Shown here: positions 39,062-50,894 of the stretch, piece after piece
Position numbering within the stretch: the stretch's first letter is position 1
Layout: each line of letters starts with the position of its first letter
Source: Carallia brachiata
Taxonomy: Eukaryota; Streptophyta; Magnoliopsida; Malpighiales; Rhizophoraceae
Direction: 5' to 3'
Assembly (NCBI GenBank): GCA_021464245.1
Contig: JADCRB010000007.1
Span: 1,798,532-1,862,531, forward strand
Length of the DNA: 64,000 bases
Translations under genes and position numbers: made by a program
Notes under the pieces: generated by a model
Seen by the model: only the letters and a program-made list of their open reading frames with translations
Database searches by the model: none
What the model was told of the DNA's origin: nothing

Positions 39062-39948
39062 ATTTTAATCAATCCAACTAAAAAGATAATGCACAAAATG
39101 GACAACACCTAGTATAAATGCACACCAATTTCTGATAAGTCACAAAAAAACAAAATAGACTACAAAGAAAGACCAACAATATCAGCAACTTTTAATATTC
39201 AAAAGTCTCTTTCAAAACAACAGATTCCATACATAGTAAAGGACTATGAAAAAAACAAGAGGGAGTTCTCTACAGCAACAACAAAGCACTTTCACCTTCA
39301 CATCTTTTAATACAAAGCTCAACATAAGGCTTTTTCAAAAAAGTCCACACTTTTCTCAATAACTACTTTGACAACAATACATGCGGGGTCAATCAATAGA
39401 GCAAAAAGTGGCATATTCAATTGAATATTCACTTCCAATCCAATAAACAAATAGAGAACCAGACAAACCGACAGACAGAGACAATATCCCCACATTGAAC
39501 AAAACAGAAACCAACCCATTTCAAAATTGTATCCCTAAATCGCTTCCTCAACAAGCTCTCAAAATAACCATTTTTTGCCTTTAATAAAACCCCTTTCTCG
39601 ATTCCCCAACAACCCCTCAACAAAACCGTCAATCAAACCCAAAGAACAGAAGGAGGAGATGTCCATATTTACCATGTACACAATGAACTTCAAACCCGGG
39701 TGCCTAATCTCACTTCGCAAAGCCTTATCCTGTACTAACGATGGGGATTTTGGACCAACTCTTCAGGAATGGATTGATCTAGGGTTAGCTTTCTAAGTTT
39801 TGGTCTTTGTCGCTCTCTGACGGCTCAAGGATCGATCCAAAGACTTGACTCTTTGTTTTTTTTGTTTTTGGATTTTTTCTTTTTTTTTACACTTTAATGT
39901 CTGTATTTTTATTTCATATGGCGTATTTCTATTGTATTCTCCACTTTA

Positions 39949-40151
39949 ATACGTTAAAATGGCCAGTTTGTAATATTTCTGAATATAAAATTGAGGTCAA
40001 CGCTGATTTTAACGGTCAACTAACCGTCCGTCCAAAAATGTACTCGATTAAAATGACTGGCTAACGTATAGGACTTAAATAAAACGGCTCTAACGTTATG
40101 GACCTGCATAAAAAAGGGGCAAATGTATAGGACTAAAAATTTGCTTATCCC
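39949..40151 (-). repeat. Right terminal inverted repeat of the MULE
   Basis: 203 bp, reading inward on the minus strand from GGGATAAGCAAATTTTTAGT. It is followed outside by the target duplication TTATTTGAAG. Confidence 0.93.
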
Positions 40152-40583
40152 TTATTTGAAGTGATAGAGAAAGTTGAGAGAAAGAAAATAGATGAAAGAA
40201 AAGGTAAATAGTAATTTATGAGAGAAAAAGTGGAAAAAAAATAAAATTGTTTGGAGTGGTAGAAAAAGGTGAGAGAAAGAAAATATGGTAAAAGAAAAGG
40301 TAAATAGTAATTTGTGAGAGAAAAAGTCGAGAGAAAATAAAATTATTTGAAGTGGTGTAGAAAGTGGGGAGAAAAAAAAGTGAGAAAAAAAAGTAAATGG
40401 TAATAATTATACTTTTCTTTCTCCCTCAATTGTCTCTCGCACACCAAACACAGCCTAAATGTGTTCTCGTTCGTCAACCCAAACAAAAAAAAAAAAAGTG
40501 TTCTTATGCGAGTAAGTTATTTAGTTCTTTCCTTTAAATTATTGATTATTCAGAGTGCGTTGCATAAGTAAGTTAATTTTTAA

Positions 40584-41183
40584 GATTATTATTAAAAAAT
40601 AGTACTACTTTACGTTTTTTTATAAATCTAACACTACTTTTACAAATTAATAAATTTACAATAATTTAATTATTTTTTTATAAATCTAGCACAATTTTAA
40701 CAATTAACAAATCTAATACATTTTAATTATTTTCTAATAAATATAGTACACTGTCAATTAAAAATAATCAGTTAAAAGTAACTGAATCTCTTAGTATACA
40801 TATATAATACATTTACGTCTAAATTTAGTACAGTTTTAAACTCTTAAATATCATATGTGCATATGTGCATACTAAAAATTTGATTATTTTTAACTGATAG
40901 GGTACTAAATTTGTTAAAAAATAATTGAACGTCAAAATTCAGTACAGTTTAAAACGCCCAAATAACATATGTGCATGTGTGCATACTGAAAATTCGATTA
41001 TTTTTAATTGACAGTGTACTAGATTTGTTAAAAAATAATTGAACTAAATTAGATTTATTAATTGTTAAAGGTAATGCTAGATTTATAAGAAAATAATTAA
41101 ATTGTATTAAATTTGTTAATTTTTAAAAGTGGTGTTAGATTGTAAAAAAATGTAAATGTGATGTTATTTTTTAATAATAACCA
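40584..41183. mobile_element. Foldback MITE of Mutator type, 600 bp
   Basis: The left arm starting GATTATTATTAAAAAATAG and the right arm, read on the minus strand as TGGTTATTATTAAAAAATA, are imperfect inverted repeats over roughly 200 bp each. Both contain CACTTTTA and ATTTTAATTATTTTC-like blocks. A 10-bp direct repeat TAATTTTTAA flanks the element (40574-40583 and 41184-41193). No coding capacity. It may have been moved by a Mutator transposase, but its tips differ from those of the MULE at 33948. Confidence 0.7.
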
Positions 41184-41193
41184 TAATTTTTAA

Positions 41194-42438
41194 ATACTTG
41201 TAAAGTACTTCCTAAGATAGTAATCTAATGACAAGTAAATGAATTTGTTTCCTTATTGGTTCAAGTTTAAGTTTCATTGTCATTATTTTTCTTACAAAAT
41301 GAGTTGATTTATATAACGTAATATTTAATTTAAAACTCTTAATATCGAGATTGGATGTGGAGGAGCCTGTTCGACTCTAACAGTATTTGAGTGATGAGTT
41401 CTCTGTAAGAAGATTAAATGAAAAATATAACAAGTGACTTCTAATTTATCTCACACATGATAATTTACCAATCGATTATATATATATATTTTGATTAAAA
41501 AGAAAAAAAAAACTTGTAAAATCACACGGCAAATCTAAATGTACCAAACTTGTTTGCGATTCCATAAGACGGCGAGAAGCCGGTAAGTCAGTTAAAGAGA
41601 AGGGTAGGGTCGAACAAGGCAAACTCAAAACAGGAATGTTCTTAAATTAGATTTTTTAAATTTAATCAAAGTAAAGTGATATATCACATGTACACAAAAA
41701 AAAAAAAAAAAAAAAAAGATATATCACATAGATAAGAGAAATTTTTAAAAAATAAATAAATTATTAAATATTATTAAATAAAAAATAATTAATTTTATTA
41801 AATATTATTAAATAAATTATATAAGTTTAATATAAAATTAACTTGTATAAAAGGTAACTGAAGATGAGGAAAAAAACATCGAAAATATAATTGGCCATGA
41901 ATTTTTCTTGAAAAGAAAAAGCTATGATTTTGATTTGAAACAGTCACACAGCTATTTTGGGCCACAATCCCCGCCGCCCCTTCATATCTCTCTGTCTTGC
42001 TAATTAGTTACTTTATTTTTTTTTCTTTATTTCTCTTCTTCTTTTCTTAAAATTTTCCTCCCCGAGAGCCTCCCTCTCTTATTCATTTTCCCTCACTTTC
42101 TCCCTGATCTTCTTGTCTTTTTATTTTTATTTTTATTTTTGTGAGGTCCTAATTTTGGTTCAATTCGGCTTCCTGGGTTCGTTTTAGTTTTCCTTTTTTC
42201 CAAAACTCTTTTTGTTAATTTAATTTTCAGAGAAAGATTTGTTTTTTTTTTTTTAAACTTAAATTCTATTACTGTAAAATCGATATTGACATATATTCAA
42301 TTTTTTTCCTGTTTTCCTAAGATGTCATTGAATCGTTTCTCTTTCTTCTCTGTTTCATTGTTATAGTTTCAGAAAACCAAAATTTTCTTGTTTCTCCTCC
42401 ATCTTTTAGAATAAAAAGAAGAAATTAAGACTAAGAAA
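41194..42438. other. Intergenic DNA and 5' leader of the MRK1-type kinase
   Basis: AT-rich spacer to about 41930, then a pyrimidine-rich stretch (41960-42240) typical of a plant promoter and leader. A poly-A run lies at 41696-41717. No other gene is seen. Confidence 0.5.
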
Positions 42439-44965
42439 ATGGAATCCAGTAATGGGAAGGAAGTTGATATAATAATAACTGAGAAAGTCAATTCCCATGA
42501 AGCAGACACTGCCACCAATGCCCAAGCAAACAGCTTGAGCACCAAATTGAAGGATGTGGGTAATCTTAGCAACAGAGAAATGTGCTTCAGAGCAGATAAA
42601 ATAGATTTCAAGAACTGGGATATCCAGCTAGAGAAACATCTGAGCAGGGCTTGGTCAAGGGACAGGGAAGTGCAAGGCAGGAAGGAAGAGTGGGAGATTG
42701 ATTTGAGCAAATTGGATATCAGATATGTTATAGCCCATGGAACTTATGGGACTGTGTATAGAGGCAATTATGATGGCCAAGAAGTTGCTGGTAAATTATT
42801 CCTTCCTGTTGTTTTGTTTACTTTGCTCTAATGAATAATTTGTGTGGAGAGAAATTTTTAGTTGTTTCACTCAAGGATGAAATTTTGGGAAATTTGTAGG
42901 CTAAGAGTTTACCTTTCTTTAATTATTTATCTTTCTAGTGATTAGTGAATGTTGAAAAATAAAGAAAAGACATCAGGAAACTATATTTTGGCAAGATGTT
43001 GTCATAAATTCAAGTTTACTCCAACATCCAATGTAATATATCATCAAGTTTTATTTAGGATGCAATGGGATCGTTTGTCTATGAATTCTGTTGCTTGAAC
43101 ATTATAGTTAAAATATTGGACTGGGGTGAGGATGGCTATGCCACTGTTGCGGAAACTGCTGCTCTTCGAGCTTCATTCCGTCAAGAGGTTGCTGTTTGGC
43201 ATAAACTTAACCATCCAAATGTTACAAAGGTAAAGGTTGCTGCCTATTTTGCTCTTTCTCTCATGCCTAGTTATTGTATGATTTTGGTTTAGCGGCATCC
43301 TTTCACAACGCCATCAGCCTATAGCATGATAAGCATAAGCAGTGAACCTTATTGATGTTAAATGACTCAGGTTATTTCCTTTGTCTAAATTTTTGCAGTT
43401 TTTGATGTGGTTCTTAGATTTAGGTTAGAATCTTTCTTGACTCATTCCCATGTCATTGATATTCAGATTATAACAAGAATTGTCTGTTGCAGTTTATTGG
43501 AGCTTCAATGGGAACTTCCAATATTAAGATCCCCTCCAAGAGCCCTGGTGATGGTAGTTATGATTCTCCTCCTTCCAGGGCATGTTGTGTTGTTGTTGAG
43601 TATCTTCCAGGTGGGACTCTAAAGAAATACTTAATCAGAAATAGGAGAAAGAAACTTCCCTTTAACATTGTGATTCGACTTGCTTTGGACCTCTCTAGGG
43701 GGTACGTACAACATTTTAATTTGCACAGATTATCGTTGAAGGTTAATTAAAATATCTGTTTTTATTGATTTGCCTTTTCAGCTTAAGCTATCTGCATTCC
43801 AAAAAGATCGTACATCGTGATGTTAAGACCGAAAACATGTTGCTTGATCCTCGAAGAAATCTGAAAATTGCTGATTTTGGTGTTGCTCGAGTTGAAGCGC
43901 AGAACCCCAGGGACATGACAGGGGAAACTGGTACCCTTGGGTACATGGCCCCAGAGGTACTGACTTCTTGCCACTTGTTTCCTTTGTCTAGTAGCTGATA
44001 AAAATCCTAACCAAGTAGCTTGTTTAGGTCCTTGATGGCAAGCCTTACAATAGGAAATGTGACGTATACAGCTTCGGTATATGCTTGTGGGAGATTTATT
44101 GCTGCGACATGCCTTATCCAGATCTCAGTTTTGCTGACGTATCATCAGCCGTTGTTCGACAGGTTTTTTTTTTTATTTCTTTATTTTGATCTCTGCCATG
44201 CCATTGTAGTTTTTGGTGTCACTTTATTCCTTGTCAACAACACTTCAAATTCGCTATCCATAAAAAAGAATACTTTATGAATTAACTTAATCATTTTGTT
44301 TTAGTCTTATGATCTCTACATGCCTTAGATGGGCTTACACTTGAACCACAGTGTTCAACACTTGGAAAAAGCATTTCTTAGGATACACCATGGGCCCCCA
44401 ATTTTAATACTAAGTTTCTGCATATAACGTAGAGACGAGGAGTTGAGATAGTTTTAAGCGAAAAATAGCTCTATTAGAACTGTGTGATGCCATTCCTGAA
44501 CTGGTTCCTTTACTGGTCTGCTCTCTTGTCCATTCTTTCTACCTACGGGTCTAGCATTGTAATTATTGGTAACAGTATCTCTAGTTTTTCAAATTGTTGG
44601 ACCATATTACCAGGGTAGGTCTTAATTTCTTGAAACTGGGATAGATTTCTGGTTTTTTCTTTTATTTGCTTGTGTTAGGGCCATGCCTTTAGAATCTGAC
44701 CGGCAGACATGTGAATTTTTATTTATGATATTATACGGATTTTATTTTATTCTTTCAGAATTTGAGGCCAGATGTCCCAAGATGTTGCCCCAGTTCATTG
44801 TCAAGCATCATGCGAAAATGTTGGGACTCAAATCCAGAGAAACGTCCTGAGATGTATGAGGTAGTAAGGTTGCTAGAAGCAATCGATACGAGCAAAGGGG
44901 GTGGCATGATACCTGAAGGCCAATCTTCTGGCTGCTTTTGTTTCAACTCAGCTCGTGGTCCGTGA
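42439..44965 (+). CDS. MRK1: Raf-like MAPKKK, MRK1 type (group C)
   Basis: Six exons join in phase: 42439-42790, 43108-43229, 43493-43701, 43782-43956, 44028-44162 and 44759-44965. They encode 399 residues. The N-terminus carries the group C motif [20 protein letters not shown]. The kinase domain has GTYGTVYRG (glycine loop), Lys119 in [15 protein letters not shown] (Asp241), DFG (Asp259-Gly261), GTLGYMAPE and the conserved [20 protein letters not shown]. It ends [10 protein letters not shown] and FNSARGP, as family members do. All catalytic residues are present, so an active Ser/Thr kinase is expected. The loop [11 protein letters not shown] and the adjacent HMT2 gene both point to Arabidopsis MRK1 (At3g63260); At3g22750 and At4g14780 are close alternatives. 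Related group C kinases (CBC1, CBC2, HT1) act in guard-cell CO2 and light signalling; the role here is inferred. Confidence 0.94.
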
Positions 44966-46040
44966 TTCTTTTTTCATTCCTTTGCTATGACGAGTGACAA
45001 TGGCTCTGGCGCAGTTGATGATTGACTGCTGCTGATCTCATTGATTAAATATACCCGCACTGCTGGGGTGAGTTCTTGCATGTTTCAGTTCCTGGAAGTT
45101 GAACCTTTTTATTTTTGTGGAAATTGGAAACATTAGAGATGATTGTGATTATATATGACAATATATTAGATGATTGTGATTGTGGAAGGTACGTATCTCC
45201 AAGAAATTTGGCAGCACGCACAGAATATAGAAGTTGTATAGATGAAAATTCAATCAAAATTGTTTCTGCTGTTGAATCGAACTCATGTTGTGTTTGCTCT
45301 GTCCTAATCAAAATTGGCCAAATTTGATTTTTCAGCGGATGTAATTGGCACTGGAAGGATAGAACAAATAATGCAAGGATAGAATAAATTATTTAGATGC
45401 CTAGAAACAAACTAATGGGTCCGCTGGCACTTTCAGCAGAAACCTGAGCATCCAATGCTATTTCCTAATTTAAAACATAAGATTGATTGAGAAGCGGATA
45501 GATGCTGACGAAGATCCATACGTCTCCTGACTTATGTGTTAAAATCTCATTTGATAAGGCAATTTAGGTTTCTAGAAGCTGTCTTTCAAGTTGCAATAAC
45601 CGAAGGGAGAGTGGAGGGAAGCTGTGCTATTATTCTATATTATATTTCAGTATTTAGTCCATTTTTTTGGGTGTTGTACATGGGAACATTATGGGTTGCA
45701 CCGTGGATTATGCTGTTTGTCGCCCACTTGGTGTTTTAACGTCACTCGTTGGATGCAACTGCCAAAGGTTTCGGTTCAGTGGGAGTCTTACTTGTGCTGC
45801 ACTTGGAGGCATGTTCGCCTGTTCATTTTGGCATTTTGAAGAGTGGAATTGAAAACGGATGAAATGCTTTCGTCTTTCCTTATCTTTTCATTTTTTTTTT
45901 TTCTCTTTCTTTCTTTTTTTAAAGCTACAACAATTGTTGTATTCGAACTCGTTCTTATTGTTTTGAAGGATAACCTTCAGTACCACTCGGGTTGTAACAC
46001 GAGGGTAAACACATGGCTTTGTTTTAATTCACGTTCGACT
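44966..46040. other. 3' flank of the MRK1-type kinase
   Basis: Presumed 3' UTR followed by mixed-composition intergenic DNA. Several short open frames exist (45045-45327, 45536-45852), without recognised products or splice support. Confidence 0.5.
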
Positions 46041-46312
46041 GGATCCATTTATTTGCTGTAAAATAATTTATTTTTATAAAATATTTATAAAAAAAAATAT
46101 TTGTAGTGAAAATAATGATTTTTTCTTATCATTTATTTAAAGCACACATGTGTTTTTCTTAAAAAATAATTTCAGTTCAAAAAAGAGTAAGTTATTTTTT
46201 GAAAATTTTAAAATTTTCTTTAATTTTTTGTTATAAAATATTTTACATGAAATAAATATTAAAAATGAGAAAAAAATTTCTTATAAAATATTTTACTGCA
46301 AATAAATACATC
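46041..46312. mobile_element. Small TIR MITE, copy B of a two-copy family
   Basis: It begins GGATCCATTTATTTGCTGTA and ends, read on the minus strand, AAGATGTATTTATTTGCAGT. The interior shares ATTTGTAGTGAAAATAATGA and a CACA-TGTGTTTTTC segment with the element at 14727-15008. About 270 bp, non-coding. The two copies differ by many substitutions, so they are old. Confidence 0.65.
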
Positions 46313-46789
46313 TTAAATATCAGCAAGCTAAAACGTTTATCTCAACAAAAATTTTTGTATTGGCGTTTCCGAGGTTTAAAAAGGGATGCAAATGCGACAT
46401 CTATTTTTGCATAAATGAAAGATATAGTGAATATAAAGCTAAAATATATTGAATTTGAAAGATAAGATACTAAATTGTTTCAGCAAGCAGCCTAGTGATA
46501 TTCTTCCAGATAAGATCAACAAATAGCACAGCATCACAGTATTGATAAGGGAGAAACCAGGATACGTGGGGAACGTTAGCGCTACTTGTCGAGATTACGG
46601 GCTCCTCGGTGTCATACATTTCTGAGCTTTTGTCCTCCTTTCAGGTGTATACATTAATTTTACTTACTTTTGTTTTTGTTTTTGAGTACAATGATCGGAA
46701 AAACGTTGCTGAACTGAACAGAATAAAATGAATACCATATTTAAGTATAATGTGCATAACACCTATTTAAATTCTCCACTTTATCTCTC

Positions 46790-46798
46790 TATATATAA
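46790..46798 (+). promoter_or_regulatory. Possible TATA box of HMT2
   Basis: TATATATAA follows a pyrimidine-rich stretch about 225 bp before the HMT2 start codon. A start of transcription near 46825 would give a leader of about 195 nt. Position and motif only. Confidence 0.3.
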
Positions 46799-47020
46799 TA
46801 ATTTTATATCACATAAATTTATTATTTTTATTTTAAATAAATCTAACGAAATATTAAATTACTAGATAATTATACTTTAAAAAAAAAGTCTGTTCAGTCC
46901 ACCTCCCCTCCACTTTGTCCATCTTTACAAATAGAATCGACAACCGGCGTGTCTGACACCTCGTAAGCACTACAAACAGAAGCGAATCCGACAACCTTGG
47001 AGCGCCGGAACAACTAGCCG

Positions 47021-47214
47021 ATGGAACAAACCAGCGCCGAGTGGTCCTCGTTGATGACTGATTTCCTCCGCCAGTCGGGTGGCTTCGCCGTTATCGACGG
47101 CGGCCTGGCTACGGAGCTCGAACGACACGGCGCCGACCTCAACGATCCTCTCTGGAGCGCCAAATGTCTCCTTACTGCTCCCCACCTTATCCGTTCGGTA
47201 CACACACACACACA

Positions 47215-47254
<40 letters not shown>

Positions 47255-48654
47255 GTGGGCCTGCGTCTATTGGTCTCTATTATGTTTGTGTGCACTTCAA
47301 GTTTCCATTAACGTCTTCATTTATCGGCCCCTCATGCTTCGCGTTATTCAGATATTACATTTGTCTAAGTATATGAATTGGGACCACTGCAATTTTTATA
47401 CAGCACATGACCCGTACGACATGTAGTTTGGACAGAGCTAACCCTGTGATTCTTCCCCGCTCTCTCCGTCTCTGTGTGGCTCTTTTTGCCATTTTTTTTC
47501 CTTTATTTTTGGGGTTGAGTTGTTTGGGGGATGGGATGCTGTGGCGACCACTTTCTTCTAAGCTCCATGAAAGCTGTGATCAGTGTTTGCGTGTGGTTCA
47601 GTATTGAAACCTGTGATTAGTGGTTTTTCAAAACTCCAATGTGGGCTAACGTTTAGAACCGAAAAAGGAGGTTTTGGGATCAAGTCAAACAAAAACAACT
47701 TTAACAGGGCGTTGAAATTAGATTCATCCATGTATTCAGCATGCAATTTTACTTGCCTTACAAAGAAACACGGATTAGGATCGAGGATTGAAACTTGAAC
47801 AAAATGCAGTTCTTATTAGTTTCGTTTTATTTTAAGAGTCAATTTTACATGCCTAGCATCTATTGGGACATGTATTCATGTCATCTCGATAGAACAATCT
47901 GTTAGACTTGATCTTTTGGAAGTTCCAAAATTATTTGGGTAAGTTTTTGGACCAATGTTAACGTATGAATATATGCTAACAGAACGGACTATACCATCAA
48001 TTCCGGGTTGAATATCATGCCATCATTTTGGTTTACTTTCCAAATAACTGAATTGCTAATGTCAAAAGTTCTAAAATTATTGTCAAGGAGGGAAGGGGTT
48101 TGGTTGCTGAACAGGGATCCACTCTTTAGAGGAACTTTGTTGAACTTCACCTTGATCCATAGGACTACTTGTATAACTTCACTATTGTTGTAAAATTGTA
48201 CATGAAAGATAATATAGCGTATAACTTAATCTCCCACCTTCCCCTTATTTGGGTGATGAATAGCTATTAGCAACCACAAGCTCCAAGAAGCTAGTTAAGT
48301 TATCTAGAAGCAGTGCACAAGCAAGTTAAGTTATTTGGAACCAGTGAACTGATTGGAAAATGCATCCAACTTTTATTTGAGAAAGTGCAACTGCAGGAGA
48401 CGAAAAATTATATGTACCATCTATTTTTACGCCTAAAATTGATAGGGTTGAGTAGATTCCATGTTATGAAGGGCCATCATCTTTTTACCTTTAGCAATCA
48501 TTCTTGAAAGAGTAACAGAAATGGCAACCACCTGTGATGCTAATGGAATTAACTTTTCACCGTTTGCTCTTTTTTTCGATGAGTAGGTACACCTTGACTA
48601 CCTTGAAGCTGGTGCAGATATTATCATCACAGCATCTTATCAGGTATGAGCACT

Positions 48655-48690
<36 letters not shown>

Positions 48691-50617
48691 TCTCACGCTC
48701 TCTCTCTCTCACATATTGACACTCCAATTGCATATGGATAGGCCACAATTCAGGGTTTTGAGTCTAAAGGCTTCTCTACTGAAGAAAGTGAAGCCTTGCT
48801 TAAGAAAAGTGTGCAAATTGCCTGTGAGGCTCGGGATATTTACTATGACAGATGCCGAGAAGGTGCTTCTGATGGCAACAACGATGGTAGGGTTCTCAAG
48901 CAGCGGCCTATTTTAGTGGCTGCTTCTGTTGGCAGCTATGGAGCTTATTTGGCTGATGGATCTGAGTACAGGTGAGCCAAACCCCTTTCTGATGTCATGG
49001 CATGGGTTTTTGTTTTCATCTACATTAAGTAACAAGCCACAATCACTACTTTTAGCAAGTTTTTATGAATTTTGCTTTGGCGTATAAAAATATGATTTCA
49101 AAATTCCTAAAATCACATGCATGTATGTATGGCATATCATTTGTGAACAATCTGTTGCTCTGTATATTTTCCCATCTGCCTTCATTATTGAACCATTTGT
49201 TATGGCACAAGCATAACCCTCCAATTAAGCTTGAGGATGTCAGATTCTGGTTTAAATTTCGTGATCCAATGAGAATCCTTATCACAAATGAACTTATCAA
49301 TAATGCTTCTCTGTCTCTCTGACTCACCCAACCCCCTGCAGTGGGAACTACGGTGATGCAGTTACCCTGGAAACCTTAAAGGATTTTCATCGCAGAAGAG
49401 TTCAGGTCCTGGCAGAATCTGGTGCTGACTTTATAGCTTTTGAAACCATTCCAAATAAGGTAGAAGCACAGGTATTACTCAGATCTCTGTTGAATGTGAT
49501 CCATGTTATCTTGTTTTATACTATTTTATTTTGTTGCCTGTTAGAAGGTAAAATGATGTTCAAGTACTGCTTGCGTTAAATCATGGTTGAAAATTTTGCT
49601 GCTCCACGCATGGGCAGACATGTCCTGGATTAATGAATCAGCTGCCTGCTCAGGGTTAAAGCTAGGACATTTGAGATAGAGATAATGCGAAAAAAAAATT
49701 GACAATAAATTCAATCTCGGCCTAAAATTGTGTGATCTGCTGAAATTTGGTGCTTGATTCTGTTGCTTTTGTGCAGGCATTTGCTGAGCTTTTAGAAGAT
49801 GAAGACATTAAAATTCCTGCATGGTTCTCCTTTAATTCTAAAGATGGTATCAATGTCGTCAGTGGCGATTCTTTGCTTGAATGTGCCTCAATTGCTGAAT
49901 CATGCAAGAGAGTAATCGCTGTTGGAATCAACTGCACGCCTCCTAGGTTTATTCAGGGGCTCATATTGTCTATCAAGAAGGTATTGCTTTCATGTTTTTG
50001 TTGCCATTTAGATGGAATTTAACATTTACTTTATATTTCCTTAATTTAGAAAGGAATTGGCATATTGCTGAAGGGAAACTTGTAGTTTTCATAATGACTT
50101 TTTCAGGTGAGTACCAAGCCAATCCTGATATATCCAAACAGCGGAGAGAGTTATGATGCTGAGACAAAGGAGTGGGTGGTAAGTTCATTTTGCTGGCTGT
50201 TCTGACAGGAAATGGACATTACTTATGCTTGTACGTTTGGAATCTGGGGAAATATTAGTACTTTAACATAACATCCTAATTTCATCTTTAAAGCAACTGT
50301 GAAAAGGAAAGGGAATGCTGATTTTCCAACCATTTTAAGATTCCATCCGATCACCCCCGATCTTTTTGGCAATGTTCAAATGGATCCCCAAAACTTCACT
50401 GTTGCTTCCGGCTTTTTAACATGTTGAGCTGGCTGTTCTTCCAAAATTTTTTCTGTTGCAGGAAAATACTGGTGTGTCGGATGAAAGCTTCGTCTCATAT
50501 GTAAATAAATGGTGCGACGACGGGGCGTCCCTGGTCGGAGGTTGTTGTAGAACTACTCCTAATACTATTAGAGCCATATACAGGTCTATTCCCAATAGTT
50601 CTACTTTTCAACACTAG
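47021..50617 (+). CDS. HMT2: Homocysteine S-methyltransferase 2
   Basis: Seven exons join in phase: 47021-47197, 48587-48643, 48742-48971, 49342-49471, 49777-49980, 50107-50178 and 50462-50617, giving 341 residues. The enzyme transfers a methyl group from S-methylmethionine (or S-adenosylmethionine) to homocysteine, making methionine in the cytosolic S-methylmethionine cycle. The zinc and homocysteine ligands are visible: Cys251 in GINCTPPRF and Cys318-Cys319 in GGCCRTTP. Other family motifs are [40 protein letters not shown] and [17 protein letters not shown]. Wording such as [16 protein letters not shown] and FSFNSKDG matches Arabidopsis HMT2 (At3g63250) rather than HMT1 or HMT3. The 1.4-kb first intron starts inside a CA/CT microsatellite. 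Confidence 0.95.
47200..47253. repeat. (CA)n(CT)n microsatellite at the HMT2 intron 1 donor
   Basis: The donor GT at 47198-47199 is followed at once by about ten CA and seventeen CT units, so part of the donor consensus lies in the repeat. Confidence 0.92.
48655..48712. repeat. (CT)n microsatellite filling HMT2 intron 2
   Basis: A CT run occupies more than half of the 98-bp second intron, starting about 12 bp after the donor at 48644. Confidence 0.92.
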
Positions 50618-50888
50618 AGCTCTTTGTTTTATCCTTCTCGTATACGGTAACTGCCCTGACTTCACATGGAGATGGTGGTGTATTTGGACGTCCAACAAGG
50701 AAGCTGAGAAAGCATGCGTGTCTAGAGTTTACAATCTTTTTGCGGTGGTGGTGGCATTTGAGAGAACTTTCTTACATGACCAAATGTGGAGGTACCTCTT
50801 GTGTGGCATCCACAAGTGTGCTGGCAAGATGAAGACCAAGGATTTATAGCCTTGTTACTGTACTATTCTAAGATAATATTCCAAGTTA

Positions 50889-50894
50889 AATAAA
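50889..50894 (+). terminator. Polyadenylation signal of HMT2
   Basis: AATAAA about 272 bp after the HMT2 stop, in TTAAATAAAACTT. A plausible near-upstream element for 3' end formation. Confidence 0.45.

Larger units (their letters stand above)
33948..40151. mobile_element. Mutator-like element (MULE), 6.2 kb, with 203-bp TIRs
   Basis: The two termini, 33948-34150 and 39949-40151, are inverted repeats of equal length with about six mismatches in 203 bp, starting GGGATAAGCAAAT. A perfect 10-bp direct repeat TTATTTGAAG flanks the element (33938-33947 and 40152-40161), within the 9-11 bp typical of Mutator insertions. Inside lie a minus-strand MURA transposase gene with several disablements and a plus-strand two-exon GRF zinc-finger gene. 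The two genes converge, with their 3' ends near 34.8-35.5 kb. High TIR identity and the perfect target duplication suggest a fairly recent insertion, yet the transposase is broken. Confidence 0.93.
33867..40455. mobile_element. Tourist-like MITE interrupted by the Mutator-like element
   Basis: The left tip GAGTGTGTTTAGAGTACGA (33867) and the right tip, read on the minus strand as GGCTGTGTTTGGTGTGCGA (ending 40455), are similar inverted termini with TAA on both outer sides (33864-33866 and 40456-40458). Removing the Mutator-like insertion leaves about 375 bp. The right part holds two to three direct repeats containing AAAGGTAAATAGTAATTT and AGAGAAAAAGT. The MITE is thus older than the Mutator-like insertion. 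Confidence 0.65.

Noticed and set aside
48557..48748. Arg-Glu repeat protein on the minus strand
   Set aside because: It is a translation of the CT microsatellite in HMT2 intron 2.
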